The position numbers and the translations under genes are program-made. 64,000 bases of DNA, taken from positions 4,216,001-4,280,000 of the forward strand of contig NZ_CP147520.1 of assembly GCF_037201975.1 (NCBI RefSeq), written 5' to 3'. This stretch comes from Streptomyces sp. TG1A-60 (GTDB lineage Bacteria; Actinomycetota; Actinomycetes; Streptomycetales; Streptomycetaceae). Positions 16,382-24,832 of this stretch are shown in pieces (position 1 is the first letter of the stretch; each line of letters starts with the position of its first letter). The notes beneath the pieces were generated by a model. The model did not search any database, was not told the origin of the DNA, and was given only the letters and a program-made list of their open reading frames with translations.

Positions 16382-17302
16382 TCAGTCGGAGATGAGACCC
16401 TCGCGCAGCTGGGCCAGCGTGCGGGTGAGGAGGCGGGAGACGTGCATCTGGGAGATGCCGACCTCCTCGCCGATCTGGGACTGCGTCATGTTCGCGAAGA
16501 AGCGGAGCATGATGATCCGGCGCTCGCGGGGCGGCAGCTTGGCCAGCAGCGGCTTGAGGGACTCGCGGTACTCCACGCCCTCCAGCGCCGTGTCCTCGTA
16601 GCCGAGGCGGTCCGCGAGGGAGCCCTCGCCGCCGTCGTCCTCGGGGGCCGGGGAGTCCAGTGACGACGCCGTGTACGCGTTGCCGACGGCCAGGCCGTCG
16701 ACGACGTCCTCCTCGGACACGCCCAGTACGGCGGCGAGTTCGGTGACCGTCGGGGAGCGGTCGAGCTTCTGGGAGAGCTCGTCGCTGGCCTTGGTGAGGG
16801 CCAGGCGCAGCTCCTGGAGGCGGCGCGGGACCCGGACCGACCACGAGGTGTCGCGGAAGAACCGCTTGATCTCGCCCACGACCGTCGGCATCGCGAACGT
16901 CGGGAACTCCACGCCCCGTTCACAGTCGAAGCGGTCGATCGCCTTGATCAGGCCGATCGTTCCGACCTGGACGATGTCCTCCATCGGTTCGTTGCGCGAC
17001 CGGAAGCGGGCGGCGGCGTACCGCACCAGCGGGAGGTTGAGCTCGATCAGGGTGTCCCGGACGTAGGCGCGCTCGGGGCTGTTCTCGTCGAGTGCGGCCA
17101 GCCGCAGGAACAGGGAGCGGGACAGGGTGCGGGTGTCGATGTTCGCCGAGGCCGACAAGGCCGGGAAGTCAGTCGCCGGCGGAACCTGGGGACCGGGAAG
17201 GTCCTCAAGTGCCTGAAGGTCCTGAGGGGCCTGGATAGCGTCGGGCGCGGTCTCGCTCTTCGCGAGTGTGAGCACCTTCGAGCTGCCCTGGTCTGCGGAC
17301 AT
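16382..17302 (-). CDS. sigN: Sigma-B/F/G-family sigma factor, SigN-like
   Basis: RNA polymerase sigma factor of 306 residues that redirects transcription in stress or development. Region 2 reads [56 protein letters not shown]; region 3 VRVPRRLQELRLALTKASDE; region 4 [36 protein letters not shown]. It lacks region 1.1, as usual for this family. ATG 17302 follows an AGGGGGT ribosome site. It lies 473 bases downstream of the sigF-like gene in the same direction, the order I recall for S. coelicolor sigF-sigN; no anti-sigma gene is adjacent. The sigN name rests on that synteny. Confidence 0.8.
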   Translation of the reverse strand: MSADQGSSKVLTLAKSETAPDAIQAPQDLQALEDLPGPQVPPATDFPALSASANIDTRTLSRSLFLRLAALDENSPERAYVRDTLIELNLPLVRYAAARFRSRNEPMEDIVQVGTIGLIKAIDRFDCERGVEFPTFAMPTVVGEIKRFFRDTSWSVRVPRRLQELRLALTKASDELSQKLDRSPTVTELAAVLGVSEEDVVDGLAVGNAYTASSLDSPAPEDDGGEGSLADRLGYEDTALEGVEYRESLKPLLAKLPPRERRIIMLRFFANMTQSQIGEEVGISQMHVSRLLTRTLAQLREGLISD

Positions 17303-17775
17303 GCCACCCCCTTTGGGTCGCGGACGGTCGCGGCGGACGCTCCGTCGTAGGGAACGCAGCCTCCACCTGAATACCGGCGGCGAGGCCACGGCAAACGCGC
17401 TGGGGGAAGAATGTCACACGTCGGCAACACGATGTAGTGACATGTCGACATGGAGAGGGTGAATAAATCCTGGAAGCAGACGTTCTGACTCGGTTTCATA
17501 TTGAATCTGTCGGTAAGGGCACTGATAGTCGATTCGCTCTCGCCGGTGATATCTCGACAGCGCATTCGGTTACGCCCATGGCCTGGGCGCGTGTCCTGCT
17601 GGCCGATTCTGTGCGCCCCGTCTGCCTTCGTGCGCCCCGTGTGCCCCACGGTCCATCCGCGATGGCACGGCGGCTTCCGGTTACCGGCGGTCACGCCTCT
17701 CGGGCGGCGATCGGGGATCTCCTGGCGGCGGGGCGGACGGCCAGGACCGGATCGGAGTGGTGGGCGGGACAGGCC
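17303..17775. other. Intergenic region between the two sigma factor genes
   Basis: 473 bases without a supported gene. It is locally less GC-rich around 17400-17560, as expected for a promoter region serving the sigN-like gene on the minus strand, but no -35/-10 pair or GTTT-GGGTAT stress promoter could be picked with confidence. Confidence 0.4.
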
Positions 17776-18663
17776 CTACGGCTCGATCCGGTTCGCCGAG
17801 CGCAGGCGGGCGAAGCTGCGGGCGAGGAGCCGGGAGACATGCATCTGGGAGACGCCGAGTTCGGCGCTGATCTGCGACTGGGTGAGATTGCTGTAGTAGC
17901 GCAGGAGCAGGATCCGCTGTTCGCGTTCGGGGAGCTGGACGAGGAGATGCCGTACGAGGTCGCGGTGTTCGACACCGTCGAGCTCGGGGTCCTCGTAGCC
18001 GAGCCGGTCGAGGAGCCCCGGCAGCCCGTCGCCCTCCTGGGCGGCCTCCAGTGAGGTCGCGTGGTACGACCGTCCCGCCTCGATGCAGGACAGGACCTCC
18101 TCCTCGGTGATGCGCAGCCGCTCGGCGATCTCGGCGGTGGAGGGGGTGCGCCCGAAGGCGGTGGTGAGGTCCTCGGTCGCGCTGTTCACCTGGACCCACA
18201 GTTCGTGCAGCCGGCGCGGGACGTGGACCGTGCGGACGTTGTCGCGGAAGTAGCGCTTGATCTCGCCGACGACGGTCGGCATGGCGAAGGTCGGGAACTG
18301 CACGCCCCGGTCCGGATCGAACCGGTCGATGGCGTTGATCAGCCCGATGGTCCCGACCTGGACCACGTCTTCCATGGGCTCGTTGCGGGAGCGGAAGCGG
18401 GCGGCTGCGTAGCGCACGAGCGGGAGGTTCGCCTCGATGAGCGCCCCGCGCACGCGGTTGTGTTCCGGGGTGCCCGGCACCAGGTGCTTCAGCTCACCGA
18501 AGAGCACCTGAGTGAGGGCCCGGGTGTCGGCGCCGCGGCGCTTCTCCGGGACGGGGGCGGTGACCTGGGCCGTGACCTGGGTCGACGTGAGGTCGGGAGC
18601 CGGGGCTTCTTCCTGGGGAGGCGCAGTACTGGCCGACACGGTCAACGCCACCTCTTCATCCAT
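17776..18663 (-). CDS. sigF: Sporulation-type sigma factor SigF
   Basis: A 295-residue sigma-B-family factor. Region 2 [40 protein letters not shown]; region 3 [20 protein letters not shown]; region 4 [40 protein letters not shown]. In S. coelicolor SigF acts late in spore maturation; conserved sequence and position support the same role. The 60-residue N-terminus is variable and acidic. Translation may begin at ATG 18663 or at TTG 18678, five codons earlier; neither has a strong ribosome site. Confidence 0.85.
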   Translation of the reverse strand: MDEEVALTVSASTAPPQEEAPAPDLTSTQVTAQVTAPVPEKRRGADTRALTQVLFGELKHLVPGTPEHNRVRGALIEANLPLVRYAAARFRSRNEPMEDVVQVGTIGLINAIDRFDPDRGVQFPTFAMPTVVGEIKRYFRDNVRTVHVPRRLHELWVQVNSATEDLTTAFGRTPSTAEIAERLRITEEEVLSCIEAGRSYHATSLEAAQEGDGLPGLLDRLGYEDPELDGVEHRDLVRHLLVQLPEREQRILLLRYYSNLTQSQISAELGVSQMHVSRLLARSFARLRSANRIEP

Positions 18664-18905
18664 CAACTCAACCGTCAAAAGCGGTCATAGCATCACAAGA
18701 CATGTGCACTGTGATCAAGCACCGCATAGCGCCGTGTTGAGCGAGAGTTGACGGTGCGAGGGGCAATCGGGTGTAGATCGGGTGTAAAAGGCACGCACTG
18801 TTCGCGTGCGGGGCGGGAGGCGCGACATATTCGAGTGCGGGGCGGGGGTGCGACGTAGGAGGCGGCCCGGGGCCGCGCTGGATGTGGTCGACCTGGAAAC
18901 TCGTG
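18664..18905. other. Upstream region of sigF
   Basis: 240 bases without a gene; the nearest 100 bases to sigF are noticeably AT-richer and should hold its promoter. No specific box could be assigned. Confidence 0.4.
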
Positions 18906-18985
18906 GTCGTCCTTCGAATGCGGAGTCGTCCTCCGAAACGGGGGTCGTCCTCCGAACCGGGAGTCGTCCTCCGAACCGGGAGTCG
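18906..18985. repeat. Four tandem 19-bp repeats behind the Dabb gene
   Basis: Units start at 18906, 18925, 18944 and 18963; the last two are identical (GTCGTCCTCCGAACCGGGA) and the first two differ by one to four bases. A fifth partial unit runs into the stop codon of the Dabb gene. Possibly a repeated transcription-roadblock or an expansion-prone minisatellite. Confidence 0.8.
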
Positions 18986-18988
18986 GCT

Positions 18989-19282
18989 TCAGAACTCGTA
19001 GTCGGCGATCACCCACGTGGCGAACTCGCGCCACAGGGCGACGCCCGCCTGGTGCTCGGGGTGCTCGACGTACGCCCGCAGCGCGTCCGCGTCGTCGAAG
19101 GCGGAGTTGATCGCGAAGTCGTACGCGACGGGGCGGTCGCTGAGGTTCCAGCCCAGCTCCCAGGAGCGGATCTCCTCGATCTTGCCGTCGAGCGCGCGGA
19201 AGGCCTCCACGCCCCGCACGACGCGCGGGTCGTCGCGCTCGACGCCCTCGCTGAGCTTGAAGAGGACCAGGTGGCGGATCAT
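18989..19282 (-). CDS. Dabb (stress-responsive A/B barrel) domain protein
   Basis: A 97-residue dimeric alpha-beta barrel protein. MIRHLVLFKLSEGVERDDPR at the N-terminus, SWELGWNLSDRPVAYDFAIN in the middle and FDDADALRAYVEHPEHQAGV near the end are typical of the Dabb family. Members include plant stress proteins and a few cyclases; most bacterial ones, including this housekeeping-type version, have no assigned reaction. ATG 19282. It is followed by 19-bp tandem repeats and may share a transcript with the small membrane gene at 19330-19506, 48 bases upstream. Confidence 0.8.
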   Translation of the reverse strand: MIRHLVLFKLSEGVERDDPRVVRGVEAFRALDGKIEEIRSWELGWNLSDRPVAYDFAINSAFDDADALRAYVEHPEHQAGVALWREFATWVIADYEF

Positions 19283-19329
19283 GGGCGCTCCGGGGAGGTC
19301 GTACGGTGTGGTGGTGCTCGGCGCTGCCG

Positions 19330-19506
19330 CTACTCGCCGCCGTTGGCCATCCAGGTCATGAAGTCGCCGACGGACCGGGCGGCGTTCGAGACGCCCTCGA
19401 ACCCTATCTGGACGTAGTCGGCGGCCTTCTCGGGGTCGGTGATGATCACGTACAGCACGAAGACCACGAGCACGTACACCGCGATCTTCTTCCCCTGCAC
19501 CGCCAT
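19330..19506 (-). CDS. Conserved small membrane protein
   Basis: 58 residues: MAVQGKKIAVYVLVVFVLYV provides one transmembrane segment, followed by IITDPEKAADYVQIGFEGVS and a short amphipathic tail. This pattern is common in streptomycete genomes but has no function. The ATG at 19506, preceded by GGGGGAGGC, marks the start; the longer upstream frame is rejected because it consists of low-quality sequence. Confidence 0.7.
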   Translation of the reverse strand: MAVQGKKIAVYVLVVFVLYVIITDPEKAADYVQIGFEGVSNAARSVGDFMTWMANGGE

Positions 19507-19684
19507 CGCAGCCTCCCCCGCCTCTTGTGCCCCGTGGGCCCCATGGGTCCTCTTTGTCGGCGGCGAGTGTAACCCGATCATCCGTTCGCAGGAGAGACCA
19601 CGATCACGCACAGGAGAGGCCGCGAAGGCACACGGACGAGACCTCGAAGGCGCACGGCAGGGACTGGCAACGCGCGAAAAGGGC

Positions 19685-19706
19685 GGCCCCGTCTGACGAC
19701 GGGGCC
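19685..19706. terminator. Bidirectional hairpin terminator
   Basis: GGCCCCGTC / GACGGGGCC, nine perfect pairs around TGAC, sits nine bases left of the duplicated tRNA-Ser end. It may be the original terminator of the tRNA gene, separated from it by the inserted island. Confidence 0.65.
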
Positions 19707-19714
19707 CTTCTTCG

Positions 19715-19738
19715 GCGGTAGCGGAGGGATTTGAACCC
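19715..19738. repeat. Duplicated 3' end of tRNA-Ser (attachment-site-like)
   Basis: 24 bases identical to 21038-21061, the 3' end of the tRNA-Ser(CGA) gene including the acceptor and T-arm. The two copies bracket 1.3 kb of broken genes, the layout left by integration into a tRNA gene 3' end. Confidence 0.7.
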
Positions 19739-19755
19739 GCTTACGTCACCTGTCT

Positions 19756-20345
19756 CACCTGCGGTTTCCCGGGAGTGGGACATACCACCGTGTTTCTGTC
19801 GAGGGCGACTCTGACGAGGCGTGCAGCAGCAGATCGCGCAGTGCCGAGGCGGCGTCCGACGGCTCGGTGGGGGTGAGGACGACCTGGTCGGCACTGGTCG
19901 GAAGGGCCGGTGAGGGGGATGATGCGCAGGCCGGGTGGCTGGGGGGTGAGTGCGGATTCGGCAGTGAGGCCGATGCCCGTTCCCGCGGCGACATGAGCGG
20001 CGATGGCGTGCACGCTGTCGGCGGGGTTCTGATGATGCGCCGGTCGGCTCCGCCGATACGGAAGGCGGACAGGAGGCGGTCGCAGAGACCGCTGTTGATC
20101 TGGTGGGGCCAGGTGAACAGCGGTGGTGGACAGTTCGGACGCCCTCAGCTCGACGTGCCCGGCAGGGGGTGGGTCGCGGGTACGAGCGCCATGAACCTCT
20201 CGGTGGACAGCACCCTCGCGCGTACGCCGGTGACGTCGCCGGTCGCCCAGCCGATGCCCAGCCCGATCGTCTCCGCCCTCAGGGCGTGAGCCGGGCTGTG
20301 GTCGGCATGGCCTCCGGCACGATCATCACGTCCGGTGCGGCGGAC
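19756..20345 (-). pseudogene. LysR-family regulator, effector-domain remnants
   Basis: Two stretches in different frames belong to the substrate-binding domain of a LysR regulator: ALRAETIGLGIGWATGDVTG with ERFMALVPATHPLPGTSS (to about 20145), and HAIAAHVAAGTGIGLTAESA followed by PPGLRIIPL (about 19880-20013). There is no HTH domain and at least one frame change. The upstream part is fused to a PIN-toxin remnant near 20345. Confidence 0.65.
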
Positions 20346-20500
20346 TTCGGCGATGCTGACCGTGGAGATCGCGGCGGCGTACCCCTCGGCTTCGGCGACC
20401 TTGAGCATCAAGGTCATTCTGCGGTCCTGGTCGGCCAGGAGAGACAGTGGCTGTGCATCAAGGACGAGGAGGGCGCGGGGGAAGCCGGGGCTACTCGCCG
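20340..20500 (-). pseudogene. PIN-domain toxin remnant
   Basis: The frame GFPRALLVLDAQPLSLLADQ, DRRMTLMLKVAEAEG, AAISTVSIAEVRRTG is the N-terminal 55 residues of a VapC-like PIN nuclease, with the first catalytic Asp in VLDAQ and the Glu in IAEV. It then runs into LysR sequence, so three quarters of the toxin is missing, and no usable start codon remains. It directly follows the antitoxin gene. Confidence 0.65.
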
Positions 20501-20732
20501 TGCCATGTCCGGCGGGCCCCCTCGATCTCCTCGGGAGTGAAGGAGCCGTGCTCGTCCTCGAACACCTCGACGATCTCCCTGGTTTCGGTCAGGGCGAGGG
20601 CGTGTTCGACGGCGTCGGAGACGAAGCGCGAGAAACCCCGGGCGCCTCTGCGGCTTCGACCTCGTGGGCAAGCGATCTGGGGATGGTGACGGACTTCTTG
20701 ACGGTGGTCTCGTCCGGAGGCGCGTGCTCCAT
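20491..20732 (-). pseudogene. Type II antitoxin, frameshifted
   Basis: From ATG 20732 one frame gives MEHAPPDETTVKKSVTIPRS, LAHEVEAAEA. After a frame change near 20645 another gives GFSRFVSDAVEHALALTETR and FTPEEIEGARRTWHGE. Together they form a ribbon-helix-helix antitoxin of the type paired with PIN toxins. Because its toxin is also truncated, the module is inactive. Confidence 0.65.
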
Positions 20733-20994
20733 AGCCAACCCGCATTATCCCACCACCAAGAGTGGGACTTCTGTCCAGTCGGGTTCCTCGTGGGTGGCGC
20801 AGTCGCGTCTGAGCGGGCTCATCGTGATGGCGGACTTGATCGCCGGCGACGAGGCCGACTGTGGGGCATCCCCTCGGAGGGACCGTAGGGGCAGATCCCT
20901 CCGAGGGGAGGTGCAACGCGGCTGGCGCGCGGGCCAGTTGTGCTCCTGCCGTCTTCCGGTGCAGCACGGTCGTGCAGTACGGGCCGCACGCAAA

Positions 20995-21033
20995 ACACCC
21001 TCCTGGTCGCGTTTCCGCTGGTCAGGAGGGTGT
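20995..21033 (-). terminator. Rho-independent terminator of tRNA-Ser
   Basis: On the minus strand ACACCCTCCTG pairs perfectly with CAGGAGGGTGT around a 17-base loop and is followed by TTTT, five bases beyond the tRNA 3' end. Confidence 0.8.
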
Positions 21034-21038
21034 GAGAG

Positions 21039-21123
21039 CGGTAGCGGAGGGATTTGAACCCTCGGTGACTTGCGCCACACTCGCTTTCGAGGCGAGCTCC
21101 TTCGGCCGCTCGGACACGCTACC
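21039..21123 (-). tRNA. tRNA-Ser (anticodon CGA)
   Basis: An 85-base class II tRNA. The acceptor stem GGTAGCG/CGCTACC is perfect with discriminator G. The anticodon stem CTCGC/GCGAG encloses CTCGAAA, giving anticodon CGA, which reads UCG codons. A long variable arm (GTGTGGCGCAAGTCACC) marks it as serine, and the T-arm has GGTTCAAATCC. CCA is not encoded. Its 3' end is duplicated at 19715-19738, and a T-tract terminator follows. Confidence 0.95.
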
Positions 21124-21253
21124 GAGGGAGACTTTACAGCAAGGAGAGGCCTGCTTTGAAATCGGTATCGGCGGGCCCGGGGGACGGCGCCGACGAGCCG
21201 CCGACAAGCTGCCGACGGGGTGTCAGCGCAACGGTGGAGCGGTGTGCCGGGCG

Positions 21254-21751
21254 TCAGCGGGAGCGGAAGAAGTCGGTGAGGAGACGGGCGCATTCGTCGG
21301 CGAGTACGCCCTCGATCACCTCGGGGCGGTGGTTGAGCCGACGGTCGCGTACGACGTCCCAGAGGGAGCCGGTGGCGCCGGCCTTCTCGTCGCGGGCGCC
21401 GTAGACGACCCGGTCGACTCTGGACTGCACGAGGGCGCCCGCGCACATCGTGCACGGTTCGAGGGTGACGAGCAGGGTGCAGCCGGTCAGCCGCCATGCG
21501 CCGAGTGCGGCGGCGGCCCGGCGGACGGCCAGCACCTCCGCGTGGGCGGTCGGGTCGCCGGTCGCCTCGCGTTCGTTGTGTCCGGTGGCCAGTACGGTCG
21601 TGCCGTCCGGGGACAGGACGACCGCACCGACCGGGACGTCACCGCCCTCGGCGGCCCGCCCGGCCTCGGCCAGGGCGAGCCGCATCGCGGCCTGCCAGCG
21701 GTCGCGTACCGGATCGGGACCCGGTGCCTCTGCGTCGGTTGCTTCGGTCAC
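21254..21751 (-). CDS. tadA: tRNA adenosine(34) deaminase TadA
   Basis: Converts A34 to inosine in tRNA-Arg(ACG), allowing it to read CGU, CGC and CGA. The 165-residue protein has the zinc site His in PTAHAEVLAVRRAA with catalytic Glu, and PCTMC; the core TLEPCTMCAGALVQSRVDRV and GARDEKAGATGSLWDVVRD are diagnostic for TadA rather than other cytidine deaminases. An N-terminal acidic extension of about 15 residues precedes the conserved RWQAAMRLALAEA. It lies between tRNA-Ser and the TadA-associated gene, the usual actinobacterial order. Confidence 0.92.
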   Translation of the reverse strand: MTEATDAEAPGPDPVRDRWQAAMRLALAEAGRAAEGGDVPVGAVVLSPDGTTVLATGHNEREATGDPTAHAEVLAVRRAAAALGAWRLTGCTLLVTLEPCTMCAGALVQSRVDRVVYGARDEKAGATGSLWDVVRDRRLNHRPEVIEGVLADECARLLTDFFRSR

Positions 21752-21933
21752 CCGGGGAACGTAGCGGATGGAAGTGGCGGCTGGTGCGGACGGACGGGTT
21801 CCGGTTGCAGGCGGGGCCCGTCGGCGGATGGGTTCCGTCGGCGGATGGTTCCCGTGAGCGGGCGGGCCCTTGCGTCAGGCGGGTTCCGTCGTCGGACGGG
21901 TTCCGACGGGCGGGTCCCGTGGTCGGGTGGGTT
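21752..21933. other. Repetitive spacer between tadA and its associated gene
   Basis: About 180 bases composed of imperfect repeats of GGGTTCCG/GGCGGATGGGTT type. No gene or terminator recognised. Confidence 0.4.
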
Positions 21934-22461
21934 CTATCGGACCGTTTCCAGGACCTCCGACGCTCCGAGGGCATCGGCGATCGAGTTGAGCGCGTCGTCG
22001 GCGTCGAGGGCGCGCAACTCCTTCTCGCTCACACCCAGGTCGTCGAGGATCTCCCTGTCGCCGACCGGGCTGTGCGGCACGGCCTCGGCGGACGTGTCGT
22101 CATCGTCGTCGGAGTCGGACTCACCGTCCTCGGTGCCGTCGAGGTCGAGGGAGTCCAGGTCGGCTTCGTCCTCGCCGGGTTCCCTTCCGAGGAGTTCGTC
22201 GGTGAGTAGGATCTCGCCGTAGCTGCTGCGGGCAGCGGCGGCGGCGTCCGACACGTAGATACGAGGGTCTTCCTCGCCATCGATGCGGACGACGCCGAAC
22301 CATGCGTCCTCCTGCTCGATGAGCACCAGCACCGTGTCGTCGTCGGGCGAGGCCTCACGGGCCAGGTCGGCCAGATCCGACAGGGTTTCCACATCGTCGA
22401 GCTCTGTGTCGCTCGCTTCCCACCCGTCTTCGGTGCGCGCGAGCAGTGCGGCGAAGTACAC
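21934..22461 (-). CDS. tRNA adenosine deaminase-associated protein
   Basis: A 175-residue protein found next to tadA throughout Streptomyces and named for that position; its biochemical role is unproven. The N-terminal half is ordered (VYFAALLARTEDGWEASDTE, LDDVETLSDLADLAREASPD, VLVLIEQEDAWFGVVRIDGE). A strongly acidic linker (DGESDSDDDDDTSAE) follows, then a helical C-terminus. GTG 22461 is chosen because GGGAGAG lies eight bases upstream and the conserved sequence begins there. Confidence 0.85.
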   Translation of the reverse strand: MYFAALLARTEDGWEASDTELDDVETLSDLADLAREASPDDDTVLVLIEQEDAWFGVVRIDGEEDPRIYVSDAAAAARSSYGEILLTDELLGREPGEDEADLDSLDLDGTEDGESDSDDDDDTSAEAVPHSPVGDREILDDLGVSEKELRALDADDALNSIADALGASEVLETVR

Positions 22462-22824
22462 CGTGACTCTCCCACTGTCATAGGTGTGCCGGTTGGGGGT
22501 CCCCCCGGCGGAGGCTGCGGGTGGAGAGGCTTGCGGTCCGCACCCACCCACTCGGAATCGTGGCAGAAACAGAGCGCCCAGGGGATGTCTTCGGCTCCCT
22601 GTGTCCGGCTGTTCTGATCGCCGGCAGGTCCACCCTTCACCTGCGCACCCGTTGCCGCCACCAGCGGATCGTACGCGGACTTCCTCTCCGCAGACGCGCG
22701 ACCACCCCGTGGAGCCCCCGCTTGCCTCGCGAGCACGGCACAAGCCTCTTGAAGGCAGGGGGCGAGAAGGGCTGGGGAGGGGCTGGGTGGGCCGAGAGGA
22801 CGGCGGGGGCCGGCTCGTCCGGGG
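22462..22824. other. Intergenic region left of the basic-tail protein
   Basis: About 360 bases between the promoter end of the TadA-associated gene and the 3' end of the next minus-strand gene. No supported gene, tRNA or clear terminator. Confidence 0.4.
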
Positions 22825-23235
22825 TCACCAGCGGAAGGTGCGCATGCGCATGGCGTGGCGGAGTCGCACGGCCTTGGCGCGGCGCGGCTGGACCCGGTCG
22901 CGCAACTCCCGCGCCTCCGTCAGCTCCCGCAGAAACTGCGCCCGCCGCCGACGACGCGCCGCGTCGTTCTCCCGCCGGGCGCTCGCCGCCCCGTCGGCCG
23001 TCTGCGTCTCCCCACCGGCCGTCCGCGTCTCCCCGCTGGTGGCCTGCGCCCCGGCCACCGCCCCTGTCTCCCCGTCGGCCGCCTGTGTCTGCTCACCGGC
23101 GGTCCGCGCCGTCCGGCCCGCTGTTCGCGGTGTGCCACCGGTGGTCTGCGCCGTTTCGCGAGGGGACCACCTGGTCTCCCGGGTCGGCTGTGTTGTCCCG
23201 CGAGGCGTCCGGGGTCCTTCGTCTTCGGCTGTCAT
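22825..23235 (-). CDS. Uncharacterised protein with conserved basic C-terminus and expanded Thr/Gly-rich leader
   Basis: The last 45 residues (RRRRRAQFLRELTEARELRD, RVQPRRAKAVRLRHAMRMRT, FRW) match a small basic protein that I recall as present at this position, between tadA and upp, in many streptomycetes. The preceding 90 residues are a low-complexity run of Thr, Gly, Glu and Ala with imperfect repeats such as GETRTAGGETQTADG, which is probably disordered and strain-specific. ATG 23235; a shorter true protein starting later is possible. Confidence 0.6.
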   Translation of the reverse strand: MTAEDEGPRTPRGTTQPTRETRWSPRETAQTTGGTPRTAGRTARTAGEQTQAADGETGAVAGAQATSGETRTAGGETQTADGAASARRENDAARRRRRAQFLRELTEARELRDRVQPRRAKAVRLRHAMRMRTFRW

Positions 23236-23372
23236 GGGGGCACCACCGTCCGGCGTCGGCTCACCGCTTCGGCTATGTGTCTCCCGCTTTCCCTCTGGCG
23301 GGGGGTTGATGCCATCGGAAGGGTGGACGGGGACGCGGCGCCGCGGTTGTGGGCCCGGTTACTGTTGTGGAC

Positions 23373-24008
23373 ATGCGTCTCCATGTCGTCGACCACCCCC
23401 TGGTCGCTCACAAGCTCACCACGCTGCGCGACCGGCGCACCGACTCCCCGACCTTCCGCCGTCTCGCCGACGAGCTGGTCACCCTGCTCGCCTACGAGGC
23501 CACCCGGGACGTGCGTACCGAGCAGGTCGACATCACGACGCCGGTCGCCTCGACCACGGGCGTCAAGCTCTCCCACCCGCGCCCCCTCGTCGTGCCGATC
23601 CTGCGGGCGGGCCTCGGCATGCTCGACGGCATGGTCCGGCTGCTGCCGACCGCCGAGGTGGGCTTCCTGGGCATGATCCGCAACGAGGAGACGCTCCAGG
23701 CGTCCACGTACGCCACCCGCATGCCCGAGGATCTGTCCGGGCGCCAGGTGTACGTCCTCGACCCCATGCTCGCCACCGGCGGCACCCTTGTCGCCGCGAT
23801 CCGTGAGCTGATCGCCCGCGGTGCCGACGATGTGACCGCCGTGGTGCTCCTCGCCGCTCCCGAAGGCGTCGAGATCATGGAGCGCGAGCTGGCGGGCGCC
23901 CCGGTGACGGTCGTGACCGCCGCCGTCGACGAGCGGCTCAATGAACTCGGCTACATCGTGCCGGGGCTGGGAGACGCGGGGGACCGGCTGTACGGGGCTG
24001 CCGAGTAG
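23373..24008 (+). CDS. upp: Uracil phosphoribosyltransferase
   Basis: Salvages uracil to UMP using PRPP. The 211-residue protein shows the family's [20 protein letters not shown] start, the substrate segment [20 protein letters not shown], the PRPP-binding loop [16 protein letters not shown] and the uracil-binding C-terminus [18 protein letters not shown] 23373 gives the usual Upp length; an upstream in-frame start would add eight residues. It is transcribed opposite to the flanking genes. Confidence 0.95.
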   Translation: MRLHVVDHPLVAHKLTTLRDRRTDSPTFRRLADELVTLLAYEATRDVRTEQVDITTPVASTTGVKLSHPRPLVVPILRAGLGMLDGMVRLLPTAEVGFLGMIRNEETLQASTYATRMPEDLSGRQVYVLDPMLATGGTLVAAIRELIARGADDVTAVVLLAAPEGVEIMERELAGAPVTVVTAAVDERLNELGYIVPGLGDAGDRLYGAAE

Positions 24009-24050
24009 CCCGTACGAGGGTACGAGGGCAGGTCCCTTACGGGGCTCGGT

Positions 24051-24736
24051 TCAGCAGGTCTTCCCGGTTGTGGGCGTCGGCTGGGGCCTGGCCAGTTCGG
24101 CCAGGGCCCGGTCGGCGTCCTTCTGTTTGCTGAGGGACTTGAAGCCGGTGCCGATGACGAGGTCGACCTCGGTGGCCTTCTCGCGGCCGTCGGTCTTCAG
24201 CTGCGCGCCGGTGAGCTGGGTGCCGAGGACGGGCAGGGCCGTGTCCTGGGCGGCCTTCGCGCCGAGCAGTATCGCGGCGGTTTTGACCTTCTTGTCGTAC
24301 TCCTTGGTCGCGTTGCCCACGTTCCCGATACGGAAGCCGCGCTTCTTCAGCTCGTCCGCGGTCTCCTTGGCGAGACCGGCGCGGGGCGTGGCGTTGAGCA
24401 CGTTCACGGTGATCTTGCCGGGGGAGGGAAGCCCTTCCCGGAAGTCCCGGAACCTTCGGGCGTTCCGGACTTCCCGGCCCGGCCGCCCGCCGTTGGGGAG
24501 GGGCTCACGCGGGTCGCGCAGTCCGCCTTGGGACCTGCTGCGGCTGCCTGGTTCTCGTCGCCGGTGAAGACGTCGATGAGCTGCAGCGTTCCCCAGCCGA
24601 CGAGGCCCAGCGCGGTCACCGCCGCGATGGCCGCGAGCGCCAGCCTGCGGCGCCTCTTGGGCCGGCGCAGTCTCGGGTACTTGTCCCCCGTGATCCGGTA
24701 CTGGCCGCCCATGCCAGGAGGAGTCAGCATGCTCAT
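24051..24736 (-). pseudogene. LytR C-terminal-domain protein with a single-base frameshift
   Basis: From ATG 24736 one frame encodes a membrane-anchored N-terminus: RRPKRRRRLALAAIAAVTAL makes one transmembrane helix. A Ser/Gly/Pro linker follows up to GTSGKG. The second frame continues GLPSPGKITVNVLNATPRAG, LAKETADELKKRGFRIGNVG through to a stop at 24051, the LytR_C (PF13399-type) domain. Adding one G opposite the C-run at 24432-24434 restores one continuous protein. LytR_C proteins lie outside the membrane and are linked to cell-wall metabolism. Because the rest is pristine, a sequencing error is a real alternative to mutation. Confidence 0.8.
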
Positions 24737-24832
24737 GGGCGCAGCGTAGTGCCGTCGGGCGGTGATGCCTACTAGATGATCATTCACCGCGCTGCAGTCC
24801 GACCCGAAAGGGCCAACCAGGGCGGCCTGGTG

